The notes beneath the pieces were generated by a model. That model ran no database searches and had not been told where the DNA came from. It saw only the letters and a list, made by a program, of their open reading frames with translations. Both the position numbers and the translations under genes were made by a program. A stretch of 64,000 nt of DNA from Dictyostelium firmibasis (Eukaryota; Evosea; Eumycetozoa; Dictyosteliales; Dictyosteliaceae). Positions 26,042 through 43,823 of this stretch are shown here, piece after piece. Each line of letters starts with the position of its first letter. The first letter of the stretch is position 1. Location of the stretch: assembly GCA_036169595.1 (NCBI GenBank), contig CM069769.1, positions 2,136,001-2,200,000 of the forward strand. The letters are read 5' to 3'.

Positions 26042-28221
26042 ATGAAAAAAATAATTAATGAACCATCAAATGTTGTCTCGGATATGATTGATGGTTTTAC
26101 TCAATCATCAAGAGATTTATTAAAATTGAAAGGAAATTTTAATGTGGTAGTAAGATCAGATTATTCACAATTGTAAATATTTCTTAATTTTTTTTTTTTT
26201 TCAATATAAAACTAATTGAAAAATGATGATAAAGAAAAGATAAAGTAGCTCTAATATCAGGTGGTGGTAGTGGACATGAACCTGCACATATTGGGTATAT
26301 TGGTAGATCAATGTTAACAGGTTAGTATTAAAATAAATAGAAAATTCATAGATTTTTTTTTTTTTTCTTTACTTTCTTTTTCTAAAAATTTTAATTTCAT
26401 TAAATGAATAAACAGGTGCAGTTTGTGGCGATGTGTTTGCTTCACCAAGTGCAAAACAAATATTTATGGCAATTAAATCTATTGGAAGTAAAATGGGTTG
26501 TATATTAATTGTTAAGAATTATATGGGTGATATTGGTTCATTTAGTATTGCAAGGGAGATGTGTAAAAGCCAACTTCCAGATATCAGAGTTGAAATTATT
26601 GTAGTCGATGATGACATTTCTTCGATTTTAATGAAATTAAATAAATTTTCAAATAATGATATCGATAAAGATATTATTAGAGATAAATATAAAACTATTA
26701 CCAATAGAAGAGGTATTGCAGGTACAGTTTTAGTTCATAAAATTTTAGGAGGTTTAGCAGAACAAGGTAAATCAATTGATGAGATTTTAGAATTTTACAA
26801 TGAATTTATATCACCATCAAAGTCATTAAATTTAGTGACAATGGGAGTTGGACTTTCATCATGTACCATTCCATCAGTTGGTTCACCTTCATTCACATTG
26901 GGAGAAAAAGAAATGGAACTTGGTTTAGGTATTCATGGTGAATTTGGTATTGAAAAAGTTGAACTAAAACCTTCGAAACAAATCGTTAAATCGTTAATTG
27001 ATAATCTACTTAATATTTTACCTTATTCTTCAAATGAAAAATCATTAATTGTACTAATTAATAATTTAGGTAGTACAACTAATATGGAAATGGCAATTGT
27101 TATAAATGATTGTTTAAATTATTTAAATGAAAAAGGTTTCGCAATTGAAAGATTAATATCTGGTACTTTAATGTCATCATTAGAAATGTCTGGAATTAGT
27201 ATTTCATTATTATTAATCAAAAATAATCAAATAATTAATTTGTTTGTATTTTTTTTTTTATTAAAAAAAAGAAAAAAAAACCTTATTATTAATTTATTAC
27301 TATTATTTTATAATTTTAGAATTGACATTCAAACAAACGCAATGGGATGGCCAAATAATATTTTAAAACCATATAAAAATAAAAAAGATTCAATTTTAAC
27401 TTTAGATGAAAATGAATATCATGATATTAATTGTAAGGTTTTTAATTATAAATTTAAATATAATCTATAGATTAAAAATATCTAATTCTCTTTTTATTGA
27501 TTTTTTATTTATTTATTAATTAGATGATCATTTAAAATTAATAAAAACTTCAAAAAAAAATGGAGACATTTTAAAAGAAATGGTATTATTAGGTTGTAAT
27601 TCATTAATAGAGAATTCAAATGAATTAACAGAATTAGATAAACTAGTTGGTGATGGTGATTTAGGGACAACATTAGAGACTTTATCAAAATCAATTATAA
27701 ATTCTATAAATATAATTCCATTTGATCAACCATGCTATGCATTTAGAAAGATATCATCAATTATACAAGACTCTATTGGCGGATCAAGTGGACTTTTCTA
27801 TTCAATATTTTTCCTTAGACTTTCAAATAGTTTATATGAAAGATTAACAACCACAAATAATAATCAAATCTCCACTAAAGATTGGGGTTTATCATTAATT
27901 GATGCAGTTAATTCAATTAAAGAATTAGGTAAAGCTGATATTGGTGATTGTACAATGCTAGATTCTTTAATACCTGCAATTAATCAAATTAATAATTGTT
28001 GTTTTTCTGATGATGGAAATAATTTATCATTTATTTTAAATACCTTAAAACTTGCTTCAAATGAAGCTCAATTAGGTTGTGAAAGTACGATTGAAATGAT
28101 TGCAAAAAAAGGACGTTCATCTTATTTAGGTGAGAGAACTACAAATATTATGGATCCTGGTGCTTATGCAATTAATATTATTTTTAAATCTTTTCAATCA
28201 ATTAATTTAAATAAATTTTAA
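26042..28221 (+). CDS. Dihydroxyacetone kinase (DhaK-DhaL fusion)
   Basis: Five exons by phase and family match: 26042-26172, 26235-26320, 26416-27241, 27320-27432 and 27524-28221, giving 617 residues. The N-terminal DhaK domain shows '[18 protein letters not shown]', '[11 protein letters not shown]' and the substrate-binding His in '[13 protein letters not shown]' (about residue 243). The C-terminal DhaL (Dak2) domain shows '[14 protein letters not shown]', which binds Mg-ATP through Asp residues, '[14 protein letters not shown]' and '[14 protein letters not shown]'. The single-chain enzyme uses ATP to phosphorylate dihydroxyacetone (often glyceraldehyde too, and in animals it doubles as an FMN cyclase), feeding glycolysis in the cytosol. 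Intron 3 (27242-27319) has an unusual GTTTGT donor and is in frame without stops. The gene converges on the myotubularin gene with only 20 bp between stop codons. Confidence 0.9.
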
Positions 28222-28241
28222 TTTTTTTTTTTTTTACAAGT

Positions 28242-31961
<3,720 letters not shown>

Positions 31962-32103
31962 AATTTTTTAAAAAAAAAAAAAAAAAATTTCTTTTTTATT
32001 TTATAATCCATACATATATATTATATATGTTTAGGTTAACAAATAAAATAAAGAAAAAAAAATAATAAAAAAAAAAAAAAATTAAAAAATAAAAAAAAAA
32101 AAA

Positions 32104-32137
<34 letters not shown>

Positions 32138-32199
32138 TTGAAACAAAGACTTATTTTATTAACCGATAAAATTTCAAATAAAAAAAAAGAAAAATTTTG

Positions 32200-32233
<34 letters not shown>

Positions 32234-32814
32234 AAATCTAATCAAAAATATTAATATAAAAATAGGTAAAAATGTCTTTTTTTCAAATCTAGATTATTTT
32301 TTTTATTTATATTAAATATTAATTCTGATTTATTTAAATAAAAACAAAAATTTTAAACAATTAAAATTATGTTTTTAAGAATTGGATAATTAAATCGGAG
32401 ATGGGAGTAAAGTTTTAGGAAAATCCCGATCTCCATATTTTAACAATGAATGAGTTTGGTGCACTGATGATATTTGGAAATCTTGTATTTAAATGTAATA
32501 TGTGGGAAAATAAACAAAAATAATAAAATTTTCATGTGTATCCATATTGATTTTAATATATGGGTTGTTTTTTATTTTTATATTTTTTATAAAAAAAATT
32601 TCCTTTTTCTGGTTTTAATTTCTAGTCAATTATAAACTGGTGTTTGTTCATTTTTTATAATCCCAACTTACTTTTTGGTGGCAATCCCTTTTTATGATTT
32701 AAATTTTAAAAATTTTATTGTCAAAAAAAAAAAAAAAAAAAAAAAAAAATTTAAAAAACGAAAAAAAAATATATTATTAAAAAGTAAAGCTATTTATTAA
32801 GAAACATTATTTAT
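31962..32814. other. Intergenic region between myotubularin and EF-1alpha genes
   Basis: Mostly homopolymer A/T. The stretch 32380-32550 is more complex and holds a hairpin (stem 32397-32406 with 32424-32434, one bulged base, 17-nt loop). The ORF-like 31996-32235 on the minus strand is T-run artefact. The 3' end of EF-1alpha lies just left of 32815. Confidence 0.6.
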
Positions 32815-34313
<1,499 letters not shown>

Positions 34314-34480
34314 TTATACCTATTGAAATATATTTAACAGCAAAAAGAAAAATAAAAAAAAAAAAATTTTTATAATTTTATATTCAAAAAAAAAAAAAAA
34401 CTCATGTCGTAAAAAAAAAAAATTTAAAAAAAAATTAAAAAAAATTAAAATTAAATTATATTCAAATCGAAAAAAAAAAA

Positions 34481-34490
34481 GAAACGTTTC
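34481..34490. promoter_or_regulatory. GAAACGTTTC palindrome upstream of EF-1alpha
   Basis: A perfect 10-bp palindrome about 180 bp upstream of the EF-1alpha ATG, in otherwise A/T-monotonous DNA, followed by a GC-richer patch (34491-34515). It is a candidate transcription-factor site; no known factor is assigned. Confidence 0.3.
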
Positions 34491-34575
34491 TTCGGAAGTT
34501 GTGTGTGCAAGGCTTTTTTTTTTTTTAAAAATAAATATTTTTCGTAAATATCAAATAAAATTCTCTTAACAACCA

Positions 34576-34607
<32 letters not shown>

Positions 34608-34813
34608 CTTAGTTTTTTATTATTTTAATTATTAAATTTTTATTAATCTTTATTCCTCTTTTTTTATTTTTTTTTTTATTATAAAAAAAAAATACTATTT
34701 TTTATAATTTTATATATTATTTTTTTTTTTTAATTCATTGTCTCAACTACCACCATTTTTTTTTTTTTTTTTTCTTTTGTCTAATGTTTTTGTTAAAAAT
34801 TTTTTTTTAATTT

Positions 34814-34850
<37 letters not shown>

Positions 34851-34985
34851 ATTTTTTATTTTTTATTTTTTATTTGATGAAAAAGGGATTTATTGTTTTT
34901 ATTGAATTATTTGTGAATTTTTTATTCTAAATATTGAGTAACATTTTATTATAATTTTTTCCTTTGAAAAAAAACTAAATGACAC

Positions 34986-35152
34986 ACAAATGATCAATTA
35001 GATTATGTTGTTGGATTGGTATTTACTGTTATTGTATCATTTTGCAATCAAATATATGAAACCATTATTTAATAAACGTAGATAAGGAAATTACCAATGT
35101 ATGGAATTTACTACCATTAAAGAAACATTTTGAAGATTCAATAAAGAAATAA
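34986..35152 (+). pseudogene. Short gene relic with a former membrane segment
   Basis: One frame reads 'NDQLDYVVGLVFTVIVSFCN' then 'QIYETII' before two stops; a shifted frame continues 'NVDKEITNVWNLLPLKKHFE', then 'DSIKK' and TAA at 35152. Codon use and the hydrophobic stretch suggest the 3' end of a former membrane-protein gene. No start and no intact frame remain. Low certainty. Confidence 0.35.
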
Positions 35153-35458
35153 TTTTAAATATATTACTATCATAAAATATAATATAATGATAGAAAATAA
35201 AAAATAGGAATTAAAATTTTAAATAAATTTTTATATAAATAGTATTTTTTATTTTTTTTTTTTTCACCAAACAATTCTTTTTTTTTTTGAATGATGTTCA
35301 AAATTGAAGGACAAGATATTTTTTTAAAAAAAAATTTTCAACACCTTTTTTTTTTTTAAATTAACAAAAAATTAATTTTTAATTTTTTTTTTTTTAATTT
35401 TTTTATTTTTTTATTTTTTTTTTTATTTTTTCTTTTTATTTTTTATCTCATTGAAAAA

Positions 35459-36359
35459 ATGATTAAATCAATAATATTGAATTCAAATAAAACTTTAAAG
35501 GTTTTAAATAAATCAACATTGTTTTCATCAACATCAAATAAAAATTCAAATATTATTAACAATAAATATTATTGTAAATTTAATACTTTTAATTTTAATA
35601 ATTTTACTACCAATAACAATAATAACAACATTAATAATAGTGATAATAATTCCAATAATAATAATAATAATAATGGATTGGGTTTTAATTATTCAACAAA
35701 ATCATCACCAACATCAACAACAACAACAACAACAACAACAGCTACACCAATAAAAAATTCAAAATTTTTATCATCTAATATTAGTCATAATAATAAAACA
35801 AAAGTTGTTTTTGATATTGATAAGAATGGTGAGGATTATAAAATCGAAAATATATTAAAAGGTATTGAAGAACATCCAGATTTACCATTTTATTATTATT
35901 TTCTTTATGGAAGATTATTGGAGATGAATGAAAGTTCAATTAAATTATTGGATGGTAAAGAAATTGATTTAAAATATTTATTAGTTAAATCAATTGAAAA
36001 TCAAGAGAAACAACCAAATGCAGATTTCAAATTCATATCTTATAATTATTATGAACTTGGTAATCTATTAAAAGGTTTCCAAAAGGAAACTATCGTTATC
36101 AATGGTAAATCTTTAAATAAATTAGATTTAATCTTATTATCATTGGATAGAGATAGTACAAATAGACTTGCACTTGAAATGATTCAAAATTATATGATTT
36201 CATTTGGTGTAAGAACAGTTTCACTTTTAAATGGTGGTGGTGAAATTTATTTTAAAAAAAATCAAAATAATAATCCAAAAATATTTACACCAAAAAAAAA
36301 ACCAAATCCTGTAAAAAGTAATTTTTAAATTCTTTTTTTAATTTTAAAATAATTAGCTA

Positions 36360-36401
<42 letters not shown>

Positions 36402-36996
36402 GTTATTATTATTTTTAGATAAATTAATTAAAATTATTGAAAAGAATGAAAATAAATATGTTGTTGAAGATTCATTATTTAAATTAGTATCATCAATGGG
36501 TAATAGTGAAAAGGTTGAATTACTTGGTGGATTAGTAGATAAACTTGATATTGCCAAACGATTGTTACAAACACATGGTGTAATTTGTAACAAACTTTCA
36601 AATGCATATTTAATCGTTTATTTGATATTGAATGATTGTAATATAGAGTCGATAGAGTCAATGGATGGTATTAATATCACACAAAAACAATTATTAATAT
36701 CACATATCGAAAGAACTCCAAATAATCTTCAGTCACCACAATTGGATACAAATTATTTCAGTTATTATTTATTATCAACACTATTGAATGGTTTTACAGA
36801 TGATTTCGTTGTTATTCAAGGTAAGAGTTATAATAAGCTCGATCTCATCCTAAAGGCTTACGATATAAATGAAGCTAGTGAATCTTGTAAAAGACATTTG
36901 GAAATCTATTTATATTGCTATGGTGTAGATTCTTTAACTTTACTAAATAACAAAAAAGTTTCTTTAAACCAAAATAATGAACTTCAATTTTTGTAA
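35459..36996 (+). CDS. Protein with internally duplicated domain, possibly mitochondrial
   Basis: Two exons, 35459-36317 and 36419-36996, joined in phase 1 over a 101-nt intron made largely of TTA repeats; 478 residues. Without splicing the frame stops at 36328. The first 100 residues are basic and Ser/Asn/Thr-rich with almost no acidic residues early on, like a mitochondrial presequence plus linker. Two related blocks follow: about 125-262 ('YYYELGNLLKGFQKETIVIN', 'GKSLNKLDLILLSLDRD', 'FGVRTVSLLN') and about 340-470 ('YYLLSTLLNGFTDDFVVIQG', 'KSYNKLDLILKAYDIN', 'YGVDSLTLLN'). The clear pairwise similarity indicates an internal duplication. No known family is recognised and no catalytic motif is obvious. 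Confidence 0.75.
36360..36410 (+). repeat. TTA repeat inside intron
   Basis: About 16 TTA/ATT units fill the intron of the duplicated-domain gene. Confidence 0.9.
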
Positions 36997-37076
36997 AAAA
37001 AAAAAAAAAAATTTCCTTTGTGTTTTTAATAAATAAAATAAAATAAAATAAAATAAAATAAAATAAAATAAAATAA

Positions 37077-37107
<31 letters not shown>

Positions 37108-37831
37108 TAAAAATAAAAATAAAATAAAACATGTCATAAATAAAACAAATAAAAAATTTACACTTTAAAAAAAAAAAAAAAAATACTATGGTGTTTCTTA
37201 TTTTGCAAAATAGTGTTAGTTTAATAAATTGTTTCTAAAAACATGAAAATTTAATTATAGCTAATTAAAGGAGTGAGTTTTTGGCCATTCTTTATATATA
37301 TTTTTTTATTTTAATATCCTCATCCAAATGGATGTTTTTCAATCATACTTTATTACCATTTAATCTTACCCCAATCCGAAGTGTAGACCTTATAATTTAT
37401 AAAATGGATTTTCTTTCTCTTAGTCCCACTGGTATTTGATACTGATGTAAGCATTGGAAATGTGCCTACATATATTTTTTTTTTTAAATTAAAATATAAA
37501 ATTTTTTTTTACTGTCCCTCCTGATTAAAAAAACTTTTCAACAATTCATTCTTTCAATTTCATTTTGATACTCTTTTTTAATAATATAATATAATCAATC
37601 TGTTGTAATACATTCATCCCATTTCGGTGTCAACGATTTCTTTTTTTTTTAAATTGGATATTATAGTTTTTTATGGAGATAAAACCCAGATTCGATAGTT
37701 TTTTTTTTAAAATTTTGTTTTATGTAGTTAATATTATTATCCTTCCAAATTTAACGCTTTTTTTTTTTTTTTTTTTAAAAATTGCCAATTTAACGGCTAA
37801 ATTCAGCTATATTTTCTCATTATCTTCCAAA
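36997..37831. other. Intergenic region upstream of tRNA-Trp
   Basis: After the pentanucleotide repeat, 37180-37680 is more complex than usual spacer but has no ORF. A near-palindromic 'catccaaatggatg' at 37321-37334 sits in a roughly 35-nt stretch that resembles 43133-43170. This may be a dispersed repeat remnant near tRNA genes. Confidence 0.5.
37029..37128 (+). repeat. TAAAA / TAAAAA microsatellite
   Basis: About twelve tandem TAAAA units followed by about six TAAAAA units, just past the stop of the duplicated-domain gene. It contains many potential AATAAA signals. Confidence 0.95.
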
Positions 37832-37918
37832 GACTCCTTAGCATAGTGGTTTATTGTAATTGTCTCCAAAACGTTAGAAGCAAGCAGTTGGTCCAGGGTT
37901 CAACTCCCTGAGGGGTCT
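37832..37918 (+). tRNA. tRNA-Trp (anticodon CCA) with 13-nt intron
   Basis: A full cloverleaf can be drawn. The acceptor stem is gactcct/aggggtc (7 pairs, one G-T). The D stem is gca/tgt, with the box A sequence 'tagcatagtgg'. The anticodon stem attgt/gcagt pairs only when an intron is removed, leaving the loop c-T-CCA-a-a, the usual tRNA-Trp loop. The intervening 13 nt sit 3' of the anticodon in the canonical position. The T arm is caggg-ttcaact-ccctg. The total of 87 nt minus 13 is 74. A short T run follows at 37923. The anticodon reads UGG codons. Several wobble pairs in the anticodon stem are the only weakness. Confidence 0.87.
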
Positions 37919-37948
37919 ATAATTTTAACCCGAAAATATTAGGTCAAG

Positions 37949-37959
37949 GGTTCGACCCC
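37949..37959 (+). promoter_or_regulatory. External B box downstream of tRNA-Trp
   Basis: 'GGTTCGACCCC' lies 30 bp past the tRNA. Dictyostelium tRNA genes are known for extra B boxes outside the gene, which bind TFIIIC and are used by tRNA-targeting retroelements. The preceding 'aaatattaggtcaag' is identical to that before the external B box of the tRNA-Thr gene in this window. Confidence 0.75.
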
Positions 37960-37984
37960 TACAGATCCATGGTCCTAAGAATAA

Positions 37985-39034
37985 ATCTTAAAAATTTAAG
38001 AGATCTTAAGAATAAATCTTTTTTTTAAACGTAGTAAATTTTCTATTTGCGATAAATGTTTCCGATATCGCCGATATATATCCGAATCTTTGAGTTTTCA
38101 AGAAGAATCGCTTGGTTTTCTTTCTGAGCATTAAAAAAATAAATACAAAATTTGGTTGTAACCTTTTACATTCATTGGTCAAATAGTTCCTCATCCCAAT
38201 CTTTTTTCTCTGTTTCATCATCTTCGTAGACATCCTGGCCATCATCTGGATTGTTTTTGATTTTGATATCAGTTTTGAGAAAATTGATGATCAATTTGTA
38301 AATGGTTAGTGAAGACACCAATTATTCATATGATAATGATGATGCACCACCCATTAATAAATTTTTGGATCGTCAAATATTCAATTCAGAAATCTATTTG
38401 GTATTATTTAAATCAAACTACTTCTACTACTACTACCTCTTCATCCACCGCCATCCAATAATCCTGTTTGTTCACCAAGATCATCCAATACCACCACCAC
38501 TACTCCCACCACCTGCTTCTTCATCGCGATCATCCAATACACCTGCTTCTTCATCACAATAACAAACTCTCTTTAAATAATACCACTACTACTTCTACTA
38601 CCTCTTTATCATCACCATTGTACACCTGCTTCTTTATCAAGATCATCCAATACCACCACTACCACTGATAGGGCTACTGCTACTACTACTGCTAAAGCCA
38701 CACTCTTTTTCATCAGCACAATTTAATACACCTGCTTCTTCATAACAATCATCTAATATTATCTACATGGCATTCAAATCTTGTTCATTTGCATTGGCTA
38801 ATGATTTCAATTGTAAACGAATTTCTTTGATTTCTTTGAATTTTCATCTTCAGATGAAGAGTCGGATGATGAAGATTTTTCCATTTTAGCGTCTTCTTTC
38901 TCTTGTTTGATTAAAGAAAAAAAATCAAAAAAATCAAAAAAATCAATTAATTTCTCCAATATTCTAATTATTGCTTTTAAATAATCTATTCCATTAAATT
39001 TAATAAAAAAAAAAAAATAAAAAAAAAAAAACAT
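37985..39034. pseudogene. Degenerate coding relics on both strands
   Basis: Minus strand: '[17 protein letters not shown]' (about 38890-38830) continues in a shifted frame as 'KEIRLQLKSLANANEQDLNA'. Further on are 'NPDDGQDVYEDDETEKKDWD' (about 38250-38190) and 'KENQAILLENSKIRIYIGDI' (about 38120-38060), all broken by stops. Plus strand: 'MVSEDTNYSYDNDDAPPINK' from 38302, and repeated 'PASSSRSSNT'-like segments at 38510-38660. These look like fragments of at least two dead genes, mixed with tandem Ser/Thr/Pro-coding repeats. No intact gene survives. Confidence 0.45.
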
Positions 39035-39390
39035 ATAAAAATAAAAATAAAAAAAAAAAAATAAAAAAAAAAATTATTAAAAACAAATAAAAAAAATAAG
39101 TTTATTTATTAATATATAATTTACATCCACATTACCAAAATATTTTGAATAATGAAGAACCTAAATTTTTTTTTCCCCCTATATATATATCAAAAATTAT
39201 CACCAAATTTAAATCAACAATATATATATATTTAATTTAAAAAAGATTATTTTTCAACCAATCGTTTATTATTTTTTTAGAAAAATGTTTATTATTTTTT
39301 TTTTAAAATTTCTTATTTTTTTTTTTTTATGGTGTTTTTAATTTTTAATTTTTTTTTTTTTTTTTTTTTTCGAATAAATTTAATAATAAA
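39035..39390. other. AT-rich spacer before F-box-like gene
   Basis: A and T homopolymers; nothing recognisable apart from probable promoter sequence of the gene starting at 39391. Confidence 0.6.
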
Positions 39391-41305
<1,915 letters not shown>

Positions 41306-41529
41306 AAAAAAGTTTTATTCTTTGAACTGTTGCTTTTGGTTTAGTATTCTGCTAAAAGGAAAAAATAAATTTTAATTTATTGTTATACAAAAAAAAAACA
41401 AAAGATATTTAAAAAAAGGAACAATATTTTTTTTTTTTTTTTTTTGGTCCAAACTATTTATTTTTAAATTGATTATTTTTTTTTTATTTTGGTATTTATT
41501 TAATCATTTTTTTTTTTATAAACTCTATT

Positions 41530-42860
41530 TAAGAAATAGAAAATAGAATTAACAATAAAGAGTTTAATGCGGATAATGAACAAACAAACAACCGAATTGA
41601 AATTGAAATAAATAAAATTATAGAATCAATCATAGCAACACCAGAAACACTATTAGGATTGATCAAAGTTTTGAGAATATATGATAGTCATAAAGCAAAT
41701 GAATCAATTAGAATAGAATCAACAATTTATTTTAATTCCTATCATCAACATAAATACCAACATTATTTCGATAAAAAAGGATACATGAATTTCATTTTAA
41801 ATATATTCTTTGATACTTCATTCAATGTTTTTAATCAAATTAGTAATATTTGTTCAAGTTATATTAGATATAAACTTTATAAAAAAAATCATTAATGATA
41901 AAAGAGTAAGTTTTTCATTTAATTCTTTTTTATTATCATTTTATGAAAATGTTGTATTAATCGTTCAAATAAAATTTAATAATTTAATAATTGGTTCAAA
42001 GACTTATATGAGAATGATAGGGATCAATTAGAAAAAAGATTTCATATTATGAATGAAGATATTTCACCAAATCAGTATATTATTAATCATTTATATAGTA
42101 TGGTGTATGATGGAATAAAAGATAACTCCTCTGATTTAATAGAATTAGGATATTACTATGATAGGACATACTATCATAATAATTTAGAGTTCTAAAAACT
42201 TAAAAACAAATTGTAATAATAATAATAATAATAATGGTAGTAATTTAGAGAAGAAGTCATTTATTATATCAGATATTATAGTTGAAAAAATAGTTAGAGA
42301 TTCATTACGGTATTGTGGTGATGGGATGGATAAAGTCATTATAAATTATAATCTTTTATCATTTGCTTTGGTTTCAAAACAATTCTTTAAAGTATTATCT
42401 AAAATATTAAATGATGGATATTTTGAATGGAACAAATCAATGATTCAATTTAATGATAGCGAATTCAATTTAATTAAACAACCACCATTACACTTTGACT
42501 ATGATTCAATAAGATTAATACCATACTCAATTAATAAAGAGTATTTAGAATTATTATTCTCAAGAGTTCAATAATTCTGTATTAATAGTGATGAATATGA
42601 TTCTACTATAAATGATGGTTGCTCTAGAAAGTTTAAATCTCGTAAGAAATCCTTCGAAAAAGAAGAACTTAAATATAGAGAAGATATAAAGTCATCTGGA
42701 TATTTATCCACCACCAATGCCATCATTAAGAGTATCACTATCGGCACTACGGCAACAAGCTCGAGGTGGTCCACTTCCACAATAAAGGAAATTAAAACAT
42801 GTACATCAATAACACAGATATCAAAAGCACCATACAACATCTCCACCATACTAATTCAGT
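41530..42860 (+). pseudogene. Broken tandem copy of the F-box-like gene
   Basis: The sequence parallels the intact gene at 39391-41305 throughout. Lesions seen: no start codon (TAA just upstream of the first homologous codon); one extra A in the A-run at about 41880-41887, which shifts the frame just before the splice donor; a stop at about 42194-42196; and a TCA-to-TAA change at 42572-42574. The intron is short here and lacks the AAT expansion. The block 42245-42570 is almost identical to 40438-40765 (only scattered single differences), whereas the flanks are more divergent. That suggests recent duplication or local gene conversion. The end decays into unrelated sequence after about 42720. 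Confidence 0.85.
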
Positions 42861-43344
42861 TTCTGAAAAAGTAACAGTTTAAAATTTCAACAAAACATTT
42901 TATTTATTTAATTTTTTATTTATATATTGAGGATGTAGTTGAAGATGGAACTGTTGCTGGTGTAGTTGCTGTTAACTGATCTGAATTTGGTAGTTTATAC
43001 TCAGATTGCTAATAATAACTGAATTTGATTTCTTTAAGACAAAGTATGATCTATAATTTAATACTTTAAAAGAATTCATATAAAAAATAAATGAAAGACT
43101 ATTCCAACTATATCTTTGAATATGTGATTTTTTTTTAATAACCTCATCCAATTGGATGTGTTCGAATCTTGTTTTTATTTATTAATTATTTTTAATTTAA
43201 AGTTTTTTTTTTTCTGTGACCACGTTAATTCGTGGTATGACCAAGACTTGAACCAAGGCCATGGAGGCTGTGTTATTCTGTGTGAAACCACTATGATAAG
43301 CCCCCCCACGATATTATGTGAAATTAAGCTATATTAAATTTTTT
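42861..43344. other. Spacer with tRNA-like relic, left flank of the retroelement
   Basis: Contains the perfect palindrome 'catccaattggatg' at 43145-43158. On the minus strand (about 43315-43215) there is a tRNA-like stretch with a box-A-like 'tatcatagtgg' and a box-B-like 'ggttcaagtct'; the T stem and acceptor do not pair, so it is at best a dead tRNA. There is also a short hairpin, ccacg...cgtgg, at about 43220-43235. Confidence 0.4.
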
Positions 43345-43683
43345 TGTAATGAATAGCTATCGGGCAATATCACTTTCAATATCACTAATAAATATAATAT
43401 CTACATCTCAATATATCTCCAATAAATATCTAATTATTATAATAACAACTAGCGCTATAAGAAATATACAAGGAAAAGTAAACGCTCTATAGAACAACAT
43501 TCCAAAGGTTCCACGTTCCATCTTCATCACTATAAAAACCATAAATAATTTATAATAAATCATGCATCATTTTTTACACTATTTTATTTAAGTTACTTTT
43601 GTGTATAGATTTAATTATCTCTTTTAAAATACACTTTTAATAATTATTCTAATTAATAAATATATTAAGGAATAATTATTACA
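43345..43683 (+). repeat. 5' LTR (339 bp)
   Basis: Starts TGTAATGAATAG, ends AATTATTACA. It matches 52572-52910 base for base as far as I can see. A TATA-like 'actataaaaacc' at about 43531 may be the promoter. Confidence 0.96.
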
Positions 43684-43697
43684 TTGGCGACATCGCA
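43684..43697 (+). other. Candidate primer-binding site
   Basis: 'TTGGCGACATCGC' lies directly after the 5' LTR. The TGG would pair with the CCA end of a tRNA. The priming tRNA is not identified. Confidence 0.5.
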
Positions 43698-43823
43698 TTT
43701 TCGAACTTAAACGTCTTATATATTTTTAACTTTATATTTCAAAATTAATAATTTATTTTATTTTAAAAAAAAAAAAAAAAAAAAAATTTTTTCGAACTCA
43801 AAAAAAAAAAAAAAAAAAAAAAA

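Noticed and set aside
36361-36593. Minus-strand ORF ending in polyAsn at the duplicated-domain gene
   Set aside because: Antisense to exon 2 and the TTA repeat of the intron.
37029-37128. Regular short repeats considered as a CRISPR-like array
   Set aside because: Simple pentanucleotide and hexanucleotide repeats with no spacers; the genome is eukaryotic.
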